Made by a program: the position numbers and the translations under genes
Shown: positions 34,902 through 43,186 of the stretch, piece after piece
How the letters are laid out: every line of letters begins with the position of its first letter
Position numbering within the stretch: the stretch's first letter is position 1
Source: Clostridium saccharoperbutylacetonicum N1-4(HMT)
GTDB taxonomy: Bacteria > Bacillota > Clostridia > Clostridiales > Clostridiaceae
Reading direction: 5' to 3'
Length of the DNA stretch: 64,000 nucleotides
NCBI RefSeq assembly: GCF_000340885.1
Contig: NC_020291.1
Location: 2,293,001-2,357,000, forward strand
Notes under the pieces: generated by a model
What the model saw: only the letters and a program-made list of their open reading frames with translations
Database searches by the model: none
What the model was told of the DNA's origin: nothing

Positions 34902-36823
34902 TATACAGTCCCCCTAAAATTAGATGTGATGTTTAAGGCTGCTCTTTTTTCTTCTATTGTTTCAATTATTATATGTGCAGCCTTTGATGGATCCTCTTCA
35001 ACAATAAAATATCCATCTACTAAATTTTTCAATCCTAAAGTAAGAACATTGGTAACTAGCGTACTTCCGCTAACAGGAGGCATAAGTCCTATATGAAGTG
35101 GTAATCCAAGTCCGGCTACCCAAGTTCCAATTGATATTGCTTTCTCGCTCATAAGTTCTGGAGCAGAAGCTACTAAAGGTAGTTGATTAAGATCAACTCC
35201 TAGTTCATTAGCAAGAGCAACAGCTAGATCAACGCCGCGACTATTATCAACACAAGAGCCCATGTGAAGTACTGGTGGCAGTGGAGAATTCAATCCAGCT
35301 TCGTTTCCGAGCAGTGTTAAAACAGCTTTTAAACTCTCTCCGGCATATTTAAGAGTTGCTTCAGAATTCATCAATGAATTTTTGGCAAAGGCTCCAGCAC
35401 CACAGCCTGTAGCTAATATTAATATATTGTTTTCCAATAATGTCTTAGCCATTTCTACAAAGTTATGATCTTGAGTTATTTTAACATTATTGCATCCTGC
35501 AAATAGAGTAATTCCTCTGATATTTCCATTAACTATGTTATCAATTATGGGCCTTAGAGGTTTTTCATTGTCAATTTTGCTAAGAAGGTTAACTATAGAT
35601 TCTGTGCTAAATCCAGCAATTATTTTATTTTTTTCCTCTGGAATTAATACTTTATTAGTATCACGCCTTTTAAAGGCTTCTATAGCTTTTCTAATAATTT
35701 CTTTTGCGTTTTCGATAGCTTTATCGCCTATTAAATCTGCATGGTCAGCACCAGATATCTTAGCTTCGACCATAGTTGTATATAGTTTTGTGTGATAACA
35801 GGATGCAATTTTAGAAAGAGAAGGCATAATACATTGTACATCTACAATCATTGCTTCTAGGGCTCCTGTAAGGATTACTAATTCTTGTGAAAGATAGTTA
35901 GAGGCTAGTGGTATACCCCTCCTTAATAAGACTTCATTTCCAGTACAGCAAACTCCCACGATGTTGATTCCACCTGGTGCTCCAGCATTTATTGCCTCCT
36001 GTTGCATTTCGTCTGCTACATCTACTATAATCTCGCTAAGTAATGGATTGTGGCCGTGAACAGCAATATTAACAGCATCAGCTCTAATAACTCCAAGATT
36101 TGCTTCACTAATTACTGGTTCTGGAGTACCAAACAAGATATCGGAAAGATTTGTTGAAAGCTCCATCCCAGTAAAGTCACCAAGAGCACATCTAAGACCA
36201 GCTAACAATAAGTTGATTGGATCTGCATCAGTACCCATATGAGTTCTAGACATAATATCTGTAACAGAAGATTCAATGTTGTTTAAGGCAACACCTAAAC
36301 TATTAAGTTTGTTTAATCTGGATGTGGTTATATTGCTAGCTAGCCAAGTACAAGGGTCTTCTTCGAAACGAGAATAATCCTCTAAACTTTTATAAGCAAC
36401 CTCTTTAGCTATATCATTTACACTTTTTCCATCAACATTTATATTTAATTTTTTAGCAACAGATTTTAGCTTTTCTACATCTTTAATTTCATAGTTTTTA
36501 GTCTCTCCTTTTGCAATATGCAAGATAGTCTTTGCAATTTCTTTTCCGTGAAGTGAATGAGCAGCGGTACCAGATGCTATCATTCTAACTAAATTACGAG
36601 CAACAATTGTATCTGCATTAGCACCACAAATTCCTTCTTGGGCTCCGTTTCCAAAAGGATCAATTCTACAAGGACCTTTCATACAAATTCTGCAGCAGAT
36701 TCCTTTTTCGCCAAATCCACAAAGAGGTTTCATCTTTTCGTAACGATGCCAAACTAAATTAATTTTTTCTGCTTTAGCTTTATCAATTAGACAATTATTT
36801 GAACTGTTATAACATTTATTCAT
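34901..36823 (-). CDS. cooS: Ni-dependent carbon monoxide dehydrogenase, catalytic subunit
   Basis: 640 residues, full length. The N-terminal CGFGEKGICCRICMKGPCRI region binds the D- and B-clusters. C-cluster ligands are visible as VHGHNPLLSE, FAGCNN, LATGCGAGAF and MGSCVDNSRG. It oxidises CO to CO2 or the reverse and hands electrons to a ferredoxin-like partner, here the CooF gene just upstream. No acetyl-CoA synthase subunit is nearby, so this is a monofunctional CODH, useful for CO detoxification, redox balance or CO2 reduction. AGGAGG precedes the start. Confidence 0.96.
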   Translation of the reverse strand: MNKCYNSSNNCLIDKAKAEKINLVWHRYEKMKPLCGFGEKGICCRICMKGPCRIDPFGNGAQEGICGANADTIVARNLVRMIASGTAAHSLHGKEIAKTILHIAKGETKNYEIKDVEKLKSVAKKLNINVDGKSVNDIAKEVAYKSLEDYSRFEEDPCTWLASNITTSRLNKLNSLGVALNNIESSVTDIMSRTHMGTDADPINLLLAGLRCALGDFTGMELSTNLSDILFGTPEPVISEANLGVIRADAVNIAVHGHNPLLSEIIVDVADEMQQEAINAGAPGGINIVGVCCTGNEVLLRRGIPLASNYLSQELVILTGALEAMIVDVQCIMPSLSKIASCYHTKLYTTMVEAKISGADHADLIGDKAIENAKEIIRKAIEAFKRRDTNKVLIPEEKNKIIAGFSTESIVNLLSKIDNEKPLRPIIDNIVNGNIRGITLFAGCNNVKITQDHNFVEMAKTLLENNILILATGCGAGAFAKNSLMNSEATLKYAGESLKAVLTLLGNEAGLNSPLPPVLHMGSCVDNSRGVDLAVALANELGVDLNQLPLVASAPELMSEKAISIGTWVAGLGLPLHIGLMPPVSGSTLVTNVLTLGLKNLVDGYFIVEEDPSKAAHIIIETIEEKRAALNITSNFRGTV

Positions 36824-36865
36824 CTTTTATTCCTCCTAATATAATAAATTAATATGTGGTATTAA

Positions 36866-37339
36866 TTAGATAAGGCCCAAAGCTTTAGTTGGACAGGCTG
36901 AGTAACAAAATGGGGCTTCATTATTAAGCTGTCTTTCAATACACATATCACATTTAACTGCAAGTTTTTTAATTTTAGAATCCTCATTGTAAGAAGTCAT
37001 ATTTATAACTCCATAAGGGCAAGCTTGTTGACAGATTCCACAACCTATGCATTTGTCTTCATTTAATTTCATTATATCTTGAACATCTTCAATGGCTTTA
37101 TTAGGACATAGCTTTAGACAATAAGCATCCTTGCAGTGTCTACAGTAAACAGGAAATTTTAAGTTATCATTTTCAGTTATCATAATGTTTGGAATAATAG
37201 TTCTTTTATCAGCCTGACCATTAGCTATATATTTACTTAACTTTCCTGTTGCACAGGCCAATTCACAGCTTTTGCAGCCTAAACAGTGAGAAGGGTCAGA
37301 AATAACCAATTTTAGTGGCTTACGGTTCACACAAATCAC
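36866..37339 (-). CDS. cooF: CooF-like polyferredoxin
   Basis: 157 residues with four [4Fe-4S] motifs: CLGCKSCELAC, CRHCKDAYCLKLCP, CIGCGICQQACP and CDMC...CYSACP. This HycB/CooF family passes electrons between CODH and hydrogenases or other reductases. It is first in the operon, 42 bp before cooS, and its promoter is the -24/-12 element at 37390. No hydrogenase is in the window, so the electron acceptor is unknown. Confidence 0.93.
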   Translation of the reverse strand: MICVNRKPLKLVISDPSHCLGCKSCELACATGKLSKYIANGQADKRTIIPNIMITENDNLKFPVYCRHCKDAYCLKLCPNKAIEDVQDIMKLNEDKCIGCGICQQACPYGVINMTSYNEDSKIKKLAVKCDMCIERQLNNEAPFCYSACPTKALGLI

Positions 37340-37389
37340 TCCTTTAAATAATATTTAGAAAAATTAGTATCTGAAATAAATTTATATAA

Positions 37390-37405
37390 AGCAAATTTCA
37401 TGCCA
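37390..37405 (-). promoter_or_regulatory. Sigma-54 promoter of the coo operon
   Basis: On the minus strand TGGCATGAAATTTGCT fits TGGCAY-N5-TTGCW exactly, ~55 bp before the cooF start. The enhancer-binding protein gene lies immediately upstream. Confidence 0.9.
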
Positions 37406-37580
37406 ATACAGGAAATATATTGAAATTATTTAGAAAATTTATTAATAAACTTTTTTAAAAAGAAAAAGCACTGCTTTAATGGGATTTTTAATGATGTTTT
37501 AAATACATTCTTATAAACAATTAATTATTAGAATGGAATTTTATTGATTAGTATTGTATATTTTACTAAGAATTTAGTGT

Positions 37581-37622
37581 AAAAAAAATTTACAGTGTAA
37601 AAATTTTTTTACACTGTAAAAG
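37581..37622 (-). terminator. Terminator of the coo activator gene and possible enhancer dyads
   Basis: Two copies of TTTACA-N-TGTAAA (37589-37601 and 37608-37620), each a palindrome, are also inverted with respect to each other. Read on the minus strand they form a 15-bp stem followed by eight T, a good terminator directly after the activator stop. Their symmetry and position, ~185-215 bp upstream of the -24/-12 element, also suit an enhancer for the activator. Confidence 0.7.
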
Positions 37623-37625
37623 TGG

Positions 37626-39566
37626 TCAGGCATCTATACTATATCTTTTCATTTTATTATATAAGGTTTGACGGGTGATTCCTAAAGCTTGGGCAGCAAT
37701 AGTTTTATTATAATCATACTTCTTAAGAGTATTTACTATTAGTTCCTTTTCAACAATATTAATATCTTCAGATGAATTAATAGTGGATACATTAAGGTTT
37801 TTAATTGAATTTAACTCTTTTATAATATCTTTTTTAGTAATTTTATTAGTATCGGAATTTATAGCCAGTCTTTTTACTAAATTCTCAAGTTCACGTATAT
37901 TTCCAGGCCAGTTATAGTGAATTAATTGTGCCATTCCATCTTCTTCAACTTCTTTTATATCAAGATTAACTTCTTGACAAAAGTCAGATAATATCTTAGT
38001 TACTAAACTAGGTATTTCTTCAAATCGATCACGTAGAGAAGGTAATGTAATATTAATTACATTTAATCTATAATAGAGGTCTTTCCTAAAAGTACCCATA
38101 GATACCATTTTTTCTAAATTTTGATTTGTTGCCGATATTATTCTAATATCTAATTTCTTTGTAGTTATCCCACCAACTCTTTCAAACTCTTTTTCTTGCA
38201 AAAGTCGGAGTAGTTTGGACTGTATCTCTAGAGGAATATCTGCAATCTCATCTAAAAACACTGTTCCACCATCAGCAGACTCTAGCTTGCCTGCTTTACC
38301 ATTTTTCTTAGCGCCAGTAAATGCTCCATCTTCATATCCAAATAATTCTGATTCAAAGAATCCTTTAGGAATGGTTGTACAATCAATGTAGATAAAGGGC
38401 TTATTTCTGCGTAGACTTTCGCTATGAATTACTTTAGCAAATCTACTTTTTCCAGTTCCACTTTCTCCTCTTAATAGCACAGTAGCATCAGTTTTAGACA
38501 CCTTATTTATATAGACTCTAATTTCTTTCATCTTATCACTATTACTAATTAAATCTGAGTCATCAGATTCAGATTTTAATTCCATAGCCTTATATTTATA
38601 ATATTTCATTTCTTTTTCCAAGAAGGATATTTTATCTAATAATAGCTTTATAAAATCAGATTCAAGAGGAATCAATTGATGAAGAACACCTCGAGATTCA
38701 TCAACTGGACTTTCAAATATAATATAGTGATTGCCGTTAATAGTTTCTTGCCATATTGTAGGATTGCCAGAAGATAAGACTTCTTCATATTTTGTAGTCC
38801 AACCTAAGAACTTGATACTTTTCTTTTCAATGTTATAAGAATCTATATTAAAAAAATCTTTATATTGCTTATTAATTTTAATTATTACACCATTTCTATC
38901 AATTAATGCTAAACAATTTGTCATGCTATCTAATATTGTTTCATTAAAATTATTTATTTCTAGAGCAGTTTCTAAGCTTTTATTTAGTTGTTTGTTTAAG
39001 TTGCAAATCTGAGTTGAAGTATGCTCTATTTTATTATAATTCTGTACCAATTTTAATGAGTGAAGAGTTAGGTTTAAAATATTGTTATCTCTTTTTATTA
39101 ATTCAGAGTTTTCGTTAGATATGTTCGATAAAATATGGCTTTTAGTTAACTCAAACTCACAATAGCTATCTCCTAAGGTGTTGCAGCACACCTCTATAGC
39201 ATCCATATCCTGTCCGCAAATAGTACTTACAGCACCTGCTAAAAGACCACCTTCAAAAAAACAAACAGGCTTGCCAGTATATTTCATATCTTTACAGGTA
39301 AAGCATTCATATAATTGAATTACAATTTTTTCATAAGATATAAGGTTGATCCGAGCGTTACCTATACCAAGCTCTGAAACCTTTGTTATTAGCATATCAT
39401 AATCTGTAATATTAAGACGGGAACCAAAATTTTTGGCAGTATTATAATATAGGTCTTCTTCAACTATTTTAACTTCATTTTGAGAGTTGAGTATGTTTAT
39501 TAAAGATTTTAGGTTGGATTCTAACTCATTTGATTTTTCAACAGTTTCTATTTTCTTCATGGGCAA
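37626..39566 (-). CDS. Sigma-54 activator with V4R and PAS sensors (CODH regulator)
   Basis: 646 residues. An N-terminal V4R (4-vinyl reductase-like) domain (~25-150) has the Cys pattern CFTCKDM...GKPVCFFEGG...VCCNTLGDSYC. A PAS domain (~210-300) follows, then a sigma-54 AAA+ domain with GESGTGKS (~366-373) and GAFTGA (~413-418), and a Fis-type helix-turn-helix at the end. V4R domains bind small molecules, and the four or more cysteines could coordinate a metal. It should activate the adjacent coo operon in response to CO, redox state or metal. It differs from CooA, the heme CO sensor of purple bacteria. Confidence 0.92.
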   Translation of the reverse strand: MPMKKIETVEKSNELESNLKSLINILNSQNEVKIVEEDLYYNTAKNFGSRLNITDYDMLITKVSELGIGNARINLISYEKIVIQLYECFTCKDMKYTGKPVCFFEGGLLAGAVSTICGQDMDAIEVCCNTLGDSYCEFELTKSHILSNISNENSELIKRDNNILNLTLHSLKLVQNYNKIEHTSTQICNLNKQLNKSLETALEINNFNETILDSMTNCLALIDRNGVIIKINKQYKDFFNIDSYNIEKKSIKFLGWTTKYEEVLSSGNPTIWQETINGNHYIIFESPVDESRGVLHQLIPLESDFIKLLLDKISFLEKEMKYYKYKAMELKSESDDSDLISNSDKMKEIRVYINKVSKTDATVLLRGESGTGKSRFAKVIHSESLRRNKPFIYIDCTTIPKGFFESELFGYEDGAFTGAKKNGKAGKLESADGGTVFLDEIADIPLEIQSKLLRLLQEKEFERVGGITTKKLDIRIISATNQNLEKMVSMGTFRKDLYYRLNVINITLPSLRDRFEEIPSLVTKILSDFCQEVNLDIKEVEEDGMAQLIHYNWPGNIRELENLVKRLAINSDTNKITKKDIIKELNSIKNLNVSTINSSEDINIVEKELIVNTLKKYDYNKTIAAQALGITRQTLYNKMKRYSIDA

Positions 39567-39667
39567 AATAACCTCCTTTCAAAATAAAGATTATTTATTA
39601 TATTATAATAAAGTATATTACAAATTAAGCAATTTGGTAATAGTCAAGAAAGATGGAGGAAAATAAA

Positions 39668-40063
39668 TTGAAAACTAGAAAGTAAATAAACGCAACAGCA
39701 ATTATAGCAGTATTGGTATTTAGCGCATTTATGGCTACATTTAATGAAACTGTACTAAATGTAGCATTATCAAGTATTATAAAAGAAATGAATGTTACGC
39801 CTGGAACTGCTCAATTGTTAATTACAGTTTAAATGATAAGACCAATTATGATGAATACTGCATTACTAGTTGCTCCAAAAGAAAAGATAGGTTCATTAAT
39901 TCAGTTAAAAGGTGAAAATAAATACAAAAATTCAGAGAATAATATTATTGTCAATGGAAATCCATCACAGATGATGGTTATAAAGGAATACATCTATATA
40001 ATCAAAAGAGTAATAAGCATTATTCAATTGAAATACAAGCAAATACTAAAAGCGATAGAATGA
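39668..40063 (+). pseudogene. MFS drug exporter (EmrB/QacA type), deleted remnant
   Basis: The frame reads KTRK-stop, then IIAVLVFSAFMATFNETVLN and VTPGTAQLLITV-stop. This is TM1 and the following loop of DHA2 exporters. It continues with IRPIMMNTALLVAPKEKIGS, resembling a later loop of the same family, so the middle is deleted. Two in-frame stops and loss of most membrane segments make it dead. The tail after ~39930 is unassigned. Confidence 0.65.
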
Positions 40064-40115
40064 TAAATGATTGGCTTCATATACATTTATAAATAATGAG
40101 GTTGATTTTATAAGT

Positions 40116-40242
40116 AAAGTTATTAAAATTGGAGAATAGTGCAGGGGTTAGTTACGCTTCGCCTCCGCCATGAAACCCACGAAAATCTAAAATTTGGATT
40201 TTCGTGGGTCTTTTATTTTTTTGATTTAAAATTACTAATAGT
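40116..40242 (+). repeat. Hairpin repeat, copy E
   Basis: Almost identical to copy A over ~125 bp, including both flanks; differences are a G for A in GCCTCCGCC and small changes after the hairpin. It lies between the MFS remnant and the rpiR gene. Confidence 0.9.
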
Positions 40243-40455
40243 TAACCATAAAATAAGTAAATTATTCAGGTAAATAAAATATAAGATAGATTATTTTGTA
40301 GTATTAGACTTATATTTATAAGTACAAAAAGTAGCATCTAATAAATTTCATATTAGTGTTAGAATAATATATTAAAAGACATTTAAATTTTGATTTTAAT
40401 ATAGTTGAGATATAATAGAAATAAATAAGAAAATATAGAAAGAAGAGTACATAAT

Positions 40456-41325
40456 ATGGTGATTGAGGAATTAAGAATAGGTAGAAATTTCACACAGAAT
40501 GAAAAAACAATTTCTGAATTTATATTAAATCATCCAAATGAATTTCAAAAAATGACTAGTGAGGAATTAGGAAAGGTAACTTTTACGAGTAAATCTACTG
40601 TTGTTCGTTTATGTAAAAAGTTAAATGTTTCAAGTTATCAAGAATTAAAGAAAATATTATATTCAGAACTTAATGAGGAAAGAATACTTGGAAAAGAAGA
40701 TGTATGTCCAACTTTAAATAAGAAAAGTACAAATAGAGAGATTTCGGATTTACTTCAGCAGGTATACAAAAAAGCTATTGATGAGGTCAATTTGTTAAAT
40801 AATCAGATTATTATAAATCGGATTATGAATCAACTAGTTGCAATGGAAAAGATAGAATTTTTTTCTACAGGAATAGGATATTCAGTACTTGAAACAGTAT
40901 CTCATAAATTTAATTCTATTGGAATAGAAGGTAATGTAAGCAGCACTTTGAATGAACGTTATTTGGCATCTGCTAAAAAAAAGTTTAAAATAATGGCTTT
41001 TGTTTTGTCCTTTTCTGGAAATAATCCATTTGTTATACATGCAGCAGAAGTATTGAAGCATCTAGGGATATACGTAGTAGGGGTGGTAGGAACATTAAAT
41101 GATGATATATCTAAGTATTGTGATGAATTAATAAATATACCATCAGATAGATTTGTAGAGGGAATGGATATGCCTTCAACCCAACATAGCATTAATTATA
41201 TTTTTGATATGATGTTTACACGAATTTTAGCAGACCAATACGAGGAGATAATAAAAAGGCAGAAAGAAATACATTACGATTACGATAAAGATGTATTTGC
41301 AGTGACACGAAAGTATCAAAAATAA
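40456..41325 (+). CDS. RpiR-family transcriptional regulator
   Basis: 289 residues. The N-terminal HTH_6 domain (SEELGKVTFTSKSTVVRLCK, ~35-55) precedes a SIS sugar-phosphate-binding domain (~125-260, FFSTGIGYSVLETVSHKF and FVLSFSGNNPFVIHAAE). RpiR proteins sense phosphosugars and control their use. Two PTS IIA genes follow downstream, so it probably regulates them. The start is preceded by AGAAGAG at a usable distance. Confidence 0.9.
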   Translation: MVIEELRIGRNFTQNEKTISEFILNHPNEFQKMTSEELGKVTFTSKSTVVRLCKKLNVSSYQELKKILYSELNEERILGKEDVCPTLNKKSTNREISDLLQQVYKKAIDEVNLLNNQIIINRIMNQLVAMEKIEFFSTGIGYSVLETVSHKFNSIGIEGNVSSTLNERYLASAKKKFKIMAFVLSFSGNNPFVIHAAEVLKHLGIYVVGVVGTLNDDISKYCDELINIPSDRFVEGMDMPSTQHSINYIFDMMFTRILADQYEEIIKRQKEIHYDYDKDVFAVTRKYQK

Positions 41326-41454
41326 AATATAAATAAAAGAAGATTGTGAAACGGCGGTACAATACCCTTTAACTATATTGTGATTTAAATGATGCGGAGT
41401 TATATTCTTATTAAAGAAAATAAATCACATCTTAAAAGATAGGGGAGAAGAAAT

Positions 41455-41754
41455 ATGGAAGAAGCAATAATGGAACTAATAATGAATGCAGGATGTGCTA
41501 GAAGTAAGGCGATGGAATTAATAATGAAAGTTAAAGAGGGAAATTTAGAAGAAACAAAGAAAAGTATGGAAGAAGCAGATGAATTTTTATCAAATGCTCA
41601 TAACGTTCAAACAAAATTAATTCAAGAAGAAGCAGCTGGAAAGAAAACAGAGATAAATTTATTAATGGTTCACGCACAAGACCACTTAATGAATGCTATG
41701 ACTATAAAAGACTTGGCTAAAGAAATCATAGAAATGTATGAAAAATTTAGTTAG
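41455..41754 (+). CDS. PTS lactose/cellobiose-type enzyme IIA
   Basis: 99 residues of the IIA(Lac/Cel) three-helix family. The phosphorylation site is in LMVHAQDHLMNA (His73, with His77 beside it), and the metal-binding Asp of the trimer core is in the same segment. It would pass phosphate from HPr to a IIB component. No IIB or IIC is present in this window, so the permease must be elsewhere or lost. GGGGAG precedes the ATG; the next gene starts 33 bp later. Confidence 0.9.
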   Translation: MEEAIMELIMNAGCARSKAMELIMKVKEGNLEETKKSMEEADEFLSNAHNVQTKLIQEEAAGKKTEINLLMVHAQDHLMNAMTIKDLAKEIIEMYEKFS

Positions 41755-41787
41755 ATTAAATAGAATAATTTAGCAGGAGATAGTGAA

Positions 41788-42306
41788 ATGAATGATGTAA
41801 AATATAATGAGGGGACAACAGAAAGAAGACAGTATATACTAAGTCCTGTAGATGGAGAAATAATTAAAGAGTCTCAAATAATCGATAAGGTTTTTCAAGA
41901 AAAGTTATTTGGAGAATATGTCTGCATTCATCCGAAAAGCAGAAAATTATTATCTCCAGTTAGCGGAATAATTGAGAAAATAGAAAAGTATGAACATTAT
42001 ATTATAATAAGATCAGATTTAGGTACAAAAATATGGATATATTTAGGAGCATATGCTATTTCGCTAGATGGAAGGTATACAAAGGTAGTTGTTTCAGAAG
42101 GAGATAGAGTAAATGCAGGAGACGTGCTGATTATATGTGATTTTGAAGAAATTGAAAGGCTGGGATATGAAATTAAAATTATAATGTCTGTCATTAACCA
42201 AGATAATATATTGGATGTTATTTCTTTATCAAAGGAAGATGTAAAAGGGAAAGATAAAATATTAGTTGTTATTTTTGCCATGATTCGTGATAAATTAATG
42301 TGGTAG
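41788..42306 (+). CDS. EIIA-Glc-like protein lacking the catalytic histidine
   Basis: 172 residues with the IIA-Glc beta-sandwich pattern: LSPVDGEII, FGEYVCIHPKSRKLLSPVSG, YIIIRSDLGTKIW, and VVVSEGDRVNAGDVLI. In active enzymes the sequence after the SDxG segment is HxGIDTV, with the phosphorylated His. Here it reads YLGAYAI, placing Tyr85 at that site, while the supporting His (His70) is kept. It cannot act as a normal phosphocarrier. It may be a regulatory pseudo-IIA or a decaying gene. AGGAGATAG precedes the ATG; the stop is 3 bp before the next gene. Confidence 0.75.
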   Translation: MNDVKYNEGTTERRQYILSPVDGEIIKESQIIDKVFQEKLFGEYVCIHPKSRKLLSPVSGIIEKIEKYEHYIIIRSDLGTKIWIYLGAYAISLDGRYTKVVVSEGDRVNAGDVLIICDFEEIERLGYEIKIIMSVINQDNILDVISLSKEDVKGKDKILVVIFAMIRDKLMW

Positions 42307-42309
42307 TAA

Positions 42310-42624
42310 ATGATTAGAGTGATTGCAGCAGATATGGATGGAACTCTGCTAAATAATAATCATGAAATGGATATAGAAACTTATTTGAATATTAAAAAGG
42401 CTTGTAAGCAAGGAATTCGCTTTATTATTATTACAGGACGTAATTTTCAAGGGGTAGTGGATGCTGCAACTATTGCAGAAATTAACGAATTTCTAAAGAC
42501 CTTCTTTAAGCTCTATCCAACAGCAACAGAAAAGGAGCTTTCTTACTATGTAAAAGATAGTGCATTGAAGCCTATGGGTAAAGATTATGTCTTTGCACGG
42601 AAATGTATTTGGATTATTTTATAG
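42310..42624 (+). CDS. Truncated Cof-type HAD hydrolase fused to a foreign tail
   Basis: Residues 1-~50 are the start of a Cof-type HAD phosphatase (motif I DMDGTLLNNN, motif II ITGRN). After FQGVVD the homology breaks. The remaining ~55 residues (INEFLKTFFKLYPTATEKEL, then DSALKPMGKDYVF) look like the NTF2-like part of a conjugation protein such as TcpC, though this is uncertain. HAD motifs III and IV are absent, so no phosphatase activity is expected. It marks another deletion junction. The MarR operator overlaps its 3' end. Confidence 0.55.
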   Translation: MIRVIAADMDGTLLNNNHEMDIETYLNIKKACKQGIRFIIITGRNFQGVVDAATIAEINEFLKTFFKLYPTATEKELSYYVKDSALKPMGKDYVFARKCIWIIL

Positions 42625-42666
42625 TAACTAAAAAATATTGACAATATTCTTTAGTTACTATAAAAT
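42616..42666 (+). promoter_or_regulatory. Promoter embedded in a 51-bp palindrome (MarR operator)
   Basis: The segment from ATTTTATAGTAACTAAA to TTTAGTTACTATAAAAT is almost perfectly symmetric about 42641. TTGACA (42638-42643), a 17-bp spacer and TAAAAT (42661-42666) lie inside it, so a bound dimer would block polymerase. The MarR gene starts 17 bp later. Confidence 0.8.
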
Positions 42667-42682
42667 ATATTTGGTGATAAAA

Positions 42683-43123
42683 ATGAAACAAAATGAAATT
42701 CTAGAAAAAATAATTTGTTTTTCTAATAAAGTTAGTCAAAATAATAAAAGACCCAATAATTATGGAACTGAGCACACACTTTATTCAGCTGAAATTCATA
42801 TGATAGAAGCTATAGGCAATCACAAAAATGCTAATGCTAGTGAACTTTCTACTATTATGGGAATTACAAATGGAGCTATTAATCAGGTAGCAAATAAACT
42901 TATTAAAAAAGGACTAGTTGAACAATATCGAATGAAAGATAATAAAAAAGATGTATTTTATCAATTAACACCTCAAGGAGAAATTGCTAATGTTGAGCAT
43001 AGTAATTATCATAAAGAACAATATCATCATATGGAAGAATATATAGATGAACTTGTTCCGGAGGAAATTAATATCATAAATAAGTTTCTCGATGAATTAA
43101 TTAATTCTTGGCCTCCTAACTAA
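42683..43123 (+). CDS. MarR-family transcriptional regulator
   Basis: 146 residues with a winged helix (NASELSTIMGITNGAINQVA, KLIKKGLVEQYRMKDNKKDV) and flanking dimerisation helices. It is preceded by the 51-bp palindromic promoter and followed by a terminator. An 18-bp half of the palindrome reappears before the next gene, so it probably represses both itself and the ATC-hydrolase-like gene. GGTGATAA gives the ribosome site; the earlier in-frame ATG lies inside the operator and is not used. Confidence 0.9.
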   Translation: MKQNEILEKIICFSNKVSQNNKRPNNYGTEHTLYSAEIHMIEAIGNHKNANASELSTIMGITNGAINQVANKLIKKGLVEQYRMKDNKKDVFYQLTPQGEIANVEHSNYHKEQYHHMEEYIDELVPEEINIINKFLDELINSWPPN

Positions 43124-43135
43124 AGGAGGCTTTAT
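43111..43135 (+). terminator. Terminator of the marR gene
   Basis: GCCTCCT (43111-43117) and AGGAGGC (43124-43130) form the stem, overlapping the stop codon, followed by TTTAT. Confidence 0.75.
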
Positions 43136-43150
43136 ACAGGCATAATGTTT

Positions 43151-43168
43151 TAGTAACTAAAAAATATT
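43151..43168 (+). promoter_or_regulatory. Second MarR half-operator
   Basis: TAGTAACTAAAAAATATT is identical to 42622-42639 in the MarR palindrome and lies just before the ribosome site of the next gene. Confidence 0.65.
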
Positions 43169-43186
43169 TTTATGGAGGTATTAAAA

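Noticed and set aside
34901..37339. Bifunctional CODH/acetyl-CoA synthase (Wood-Ljungdahl) cluster
   Set aside because: No acetyl-CoA synthase, corrinoid protein or methyltransferase gene is present; only cooF, cooS, a small gene and cooC are.
21519..40242. CRISPR array made from the repeated hairpins
   Set aside because: Copies are kilobases apart, with unrelated DNA between them and no cas genes; they are dispersed repeats.
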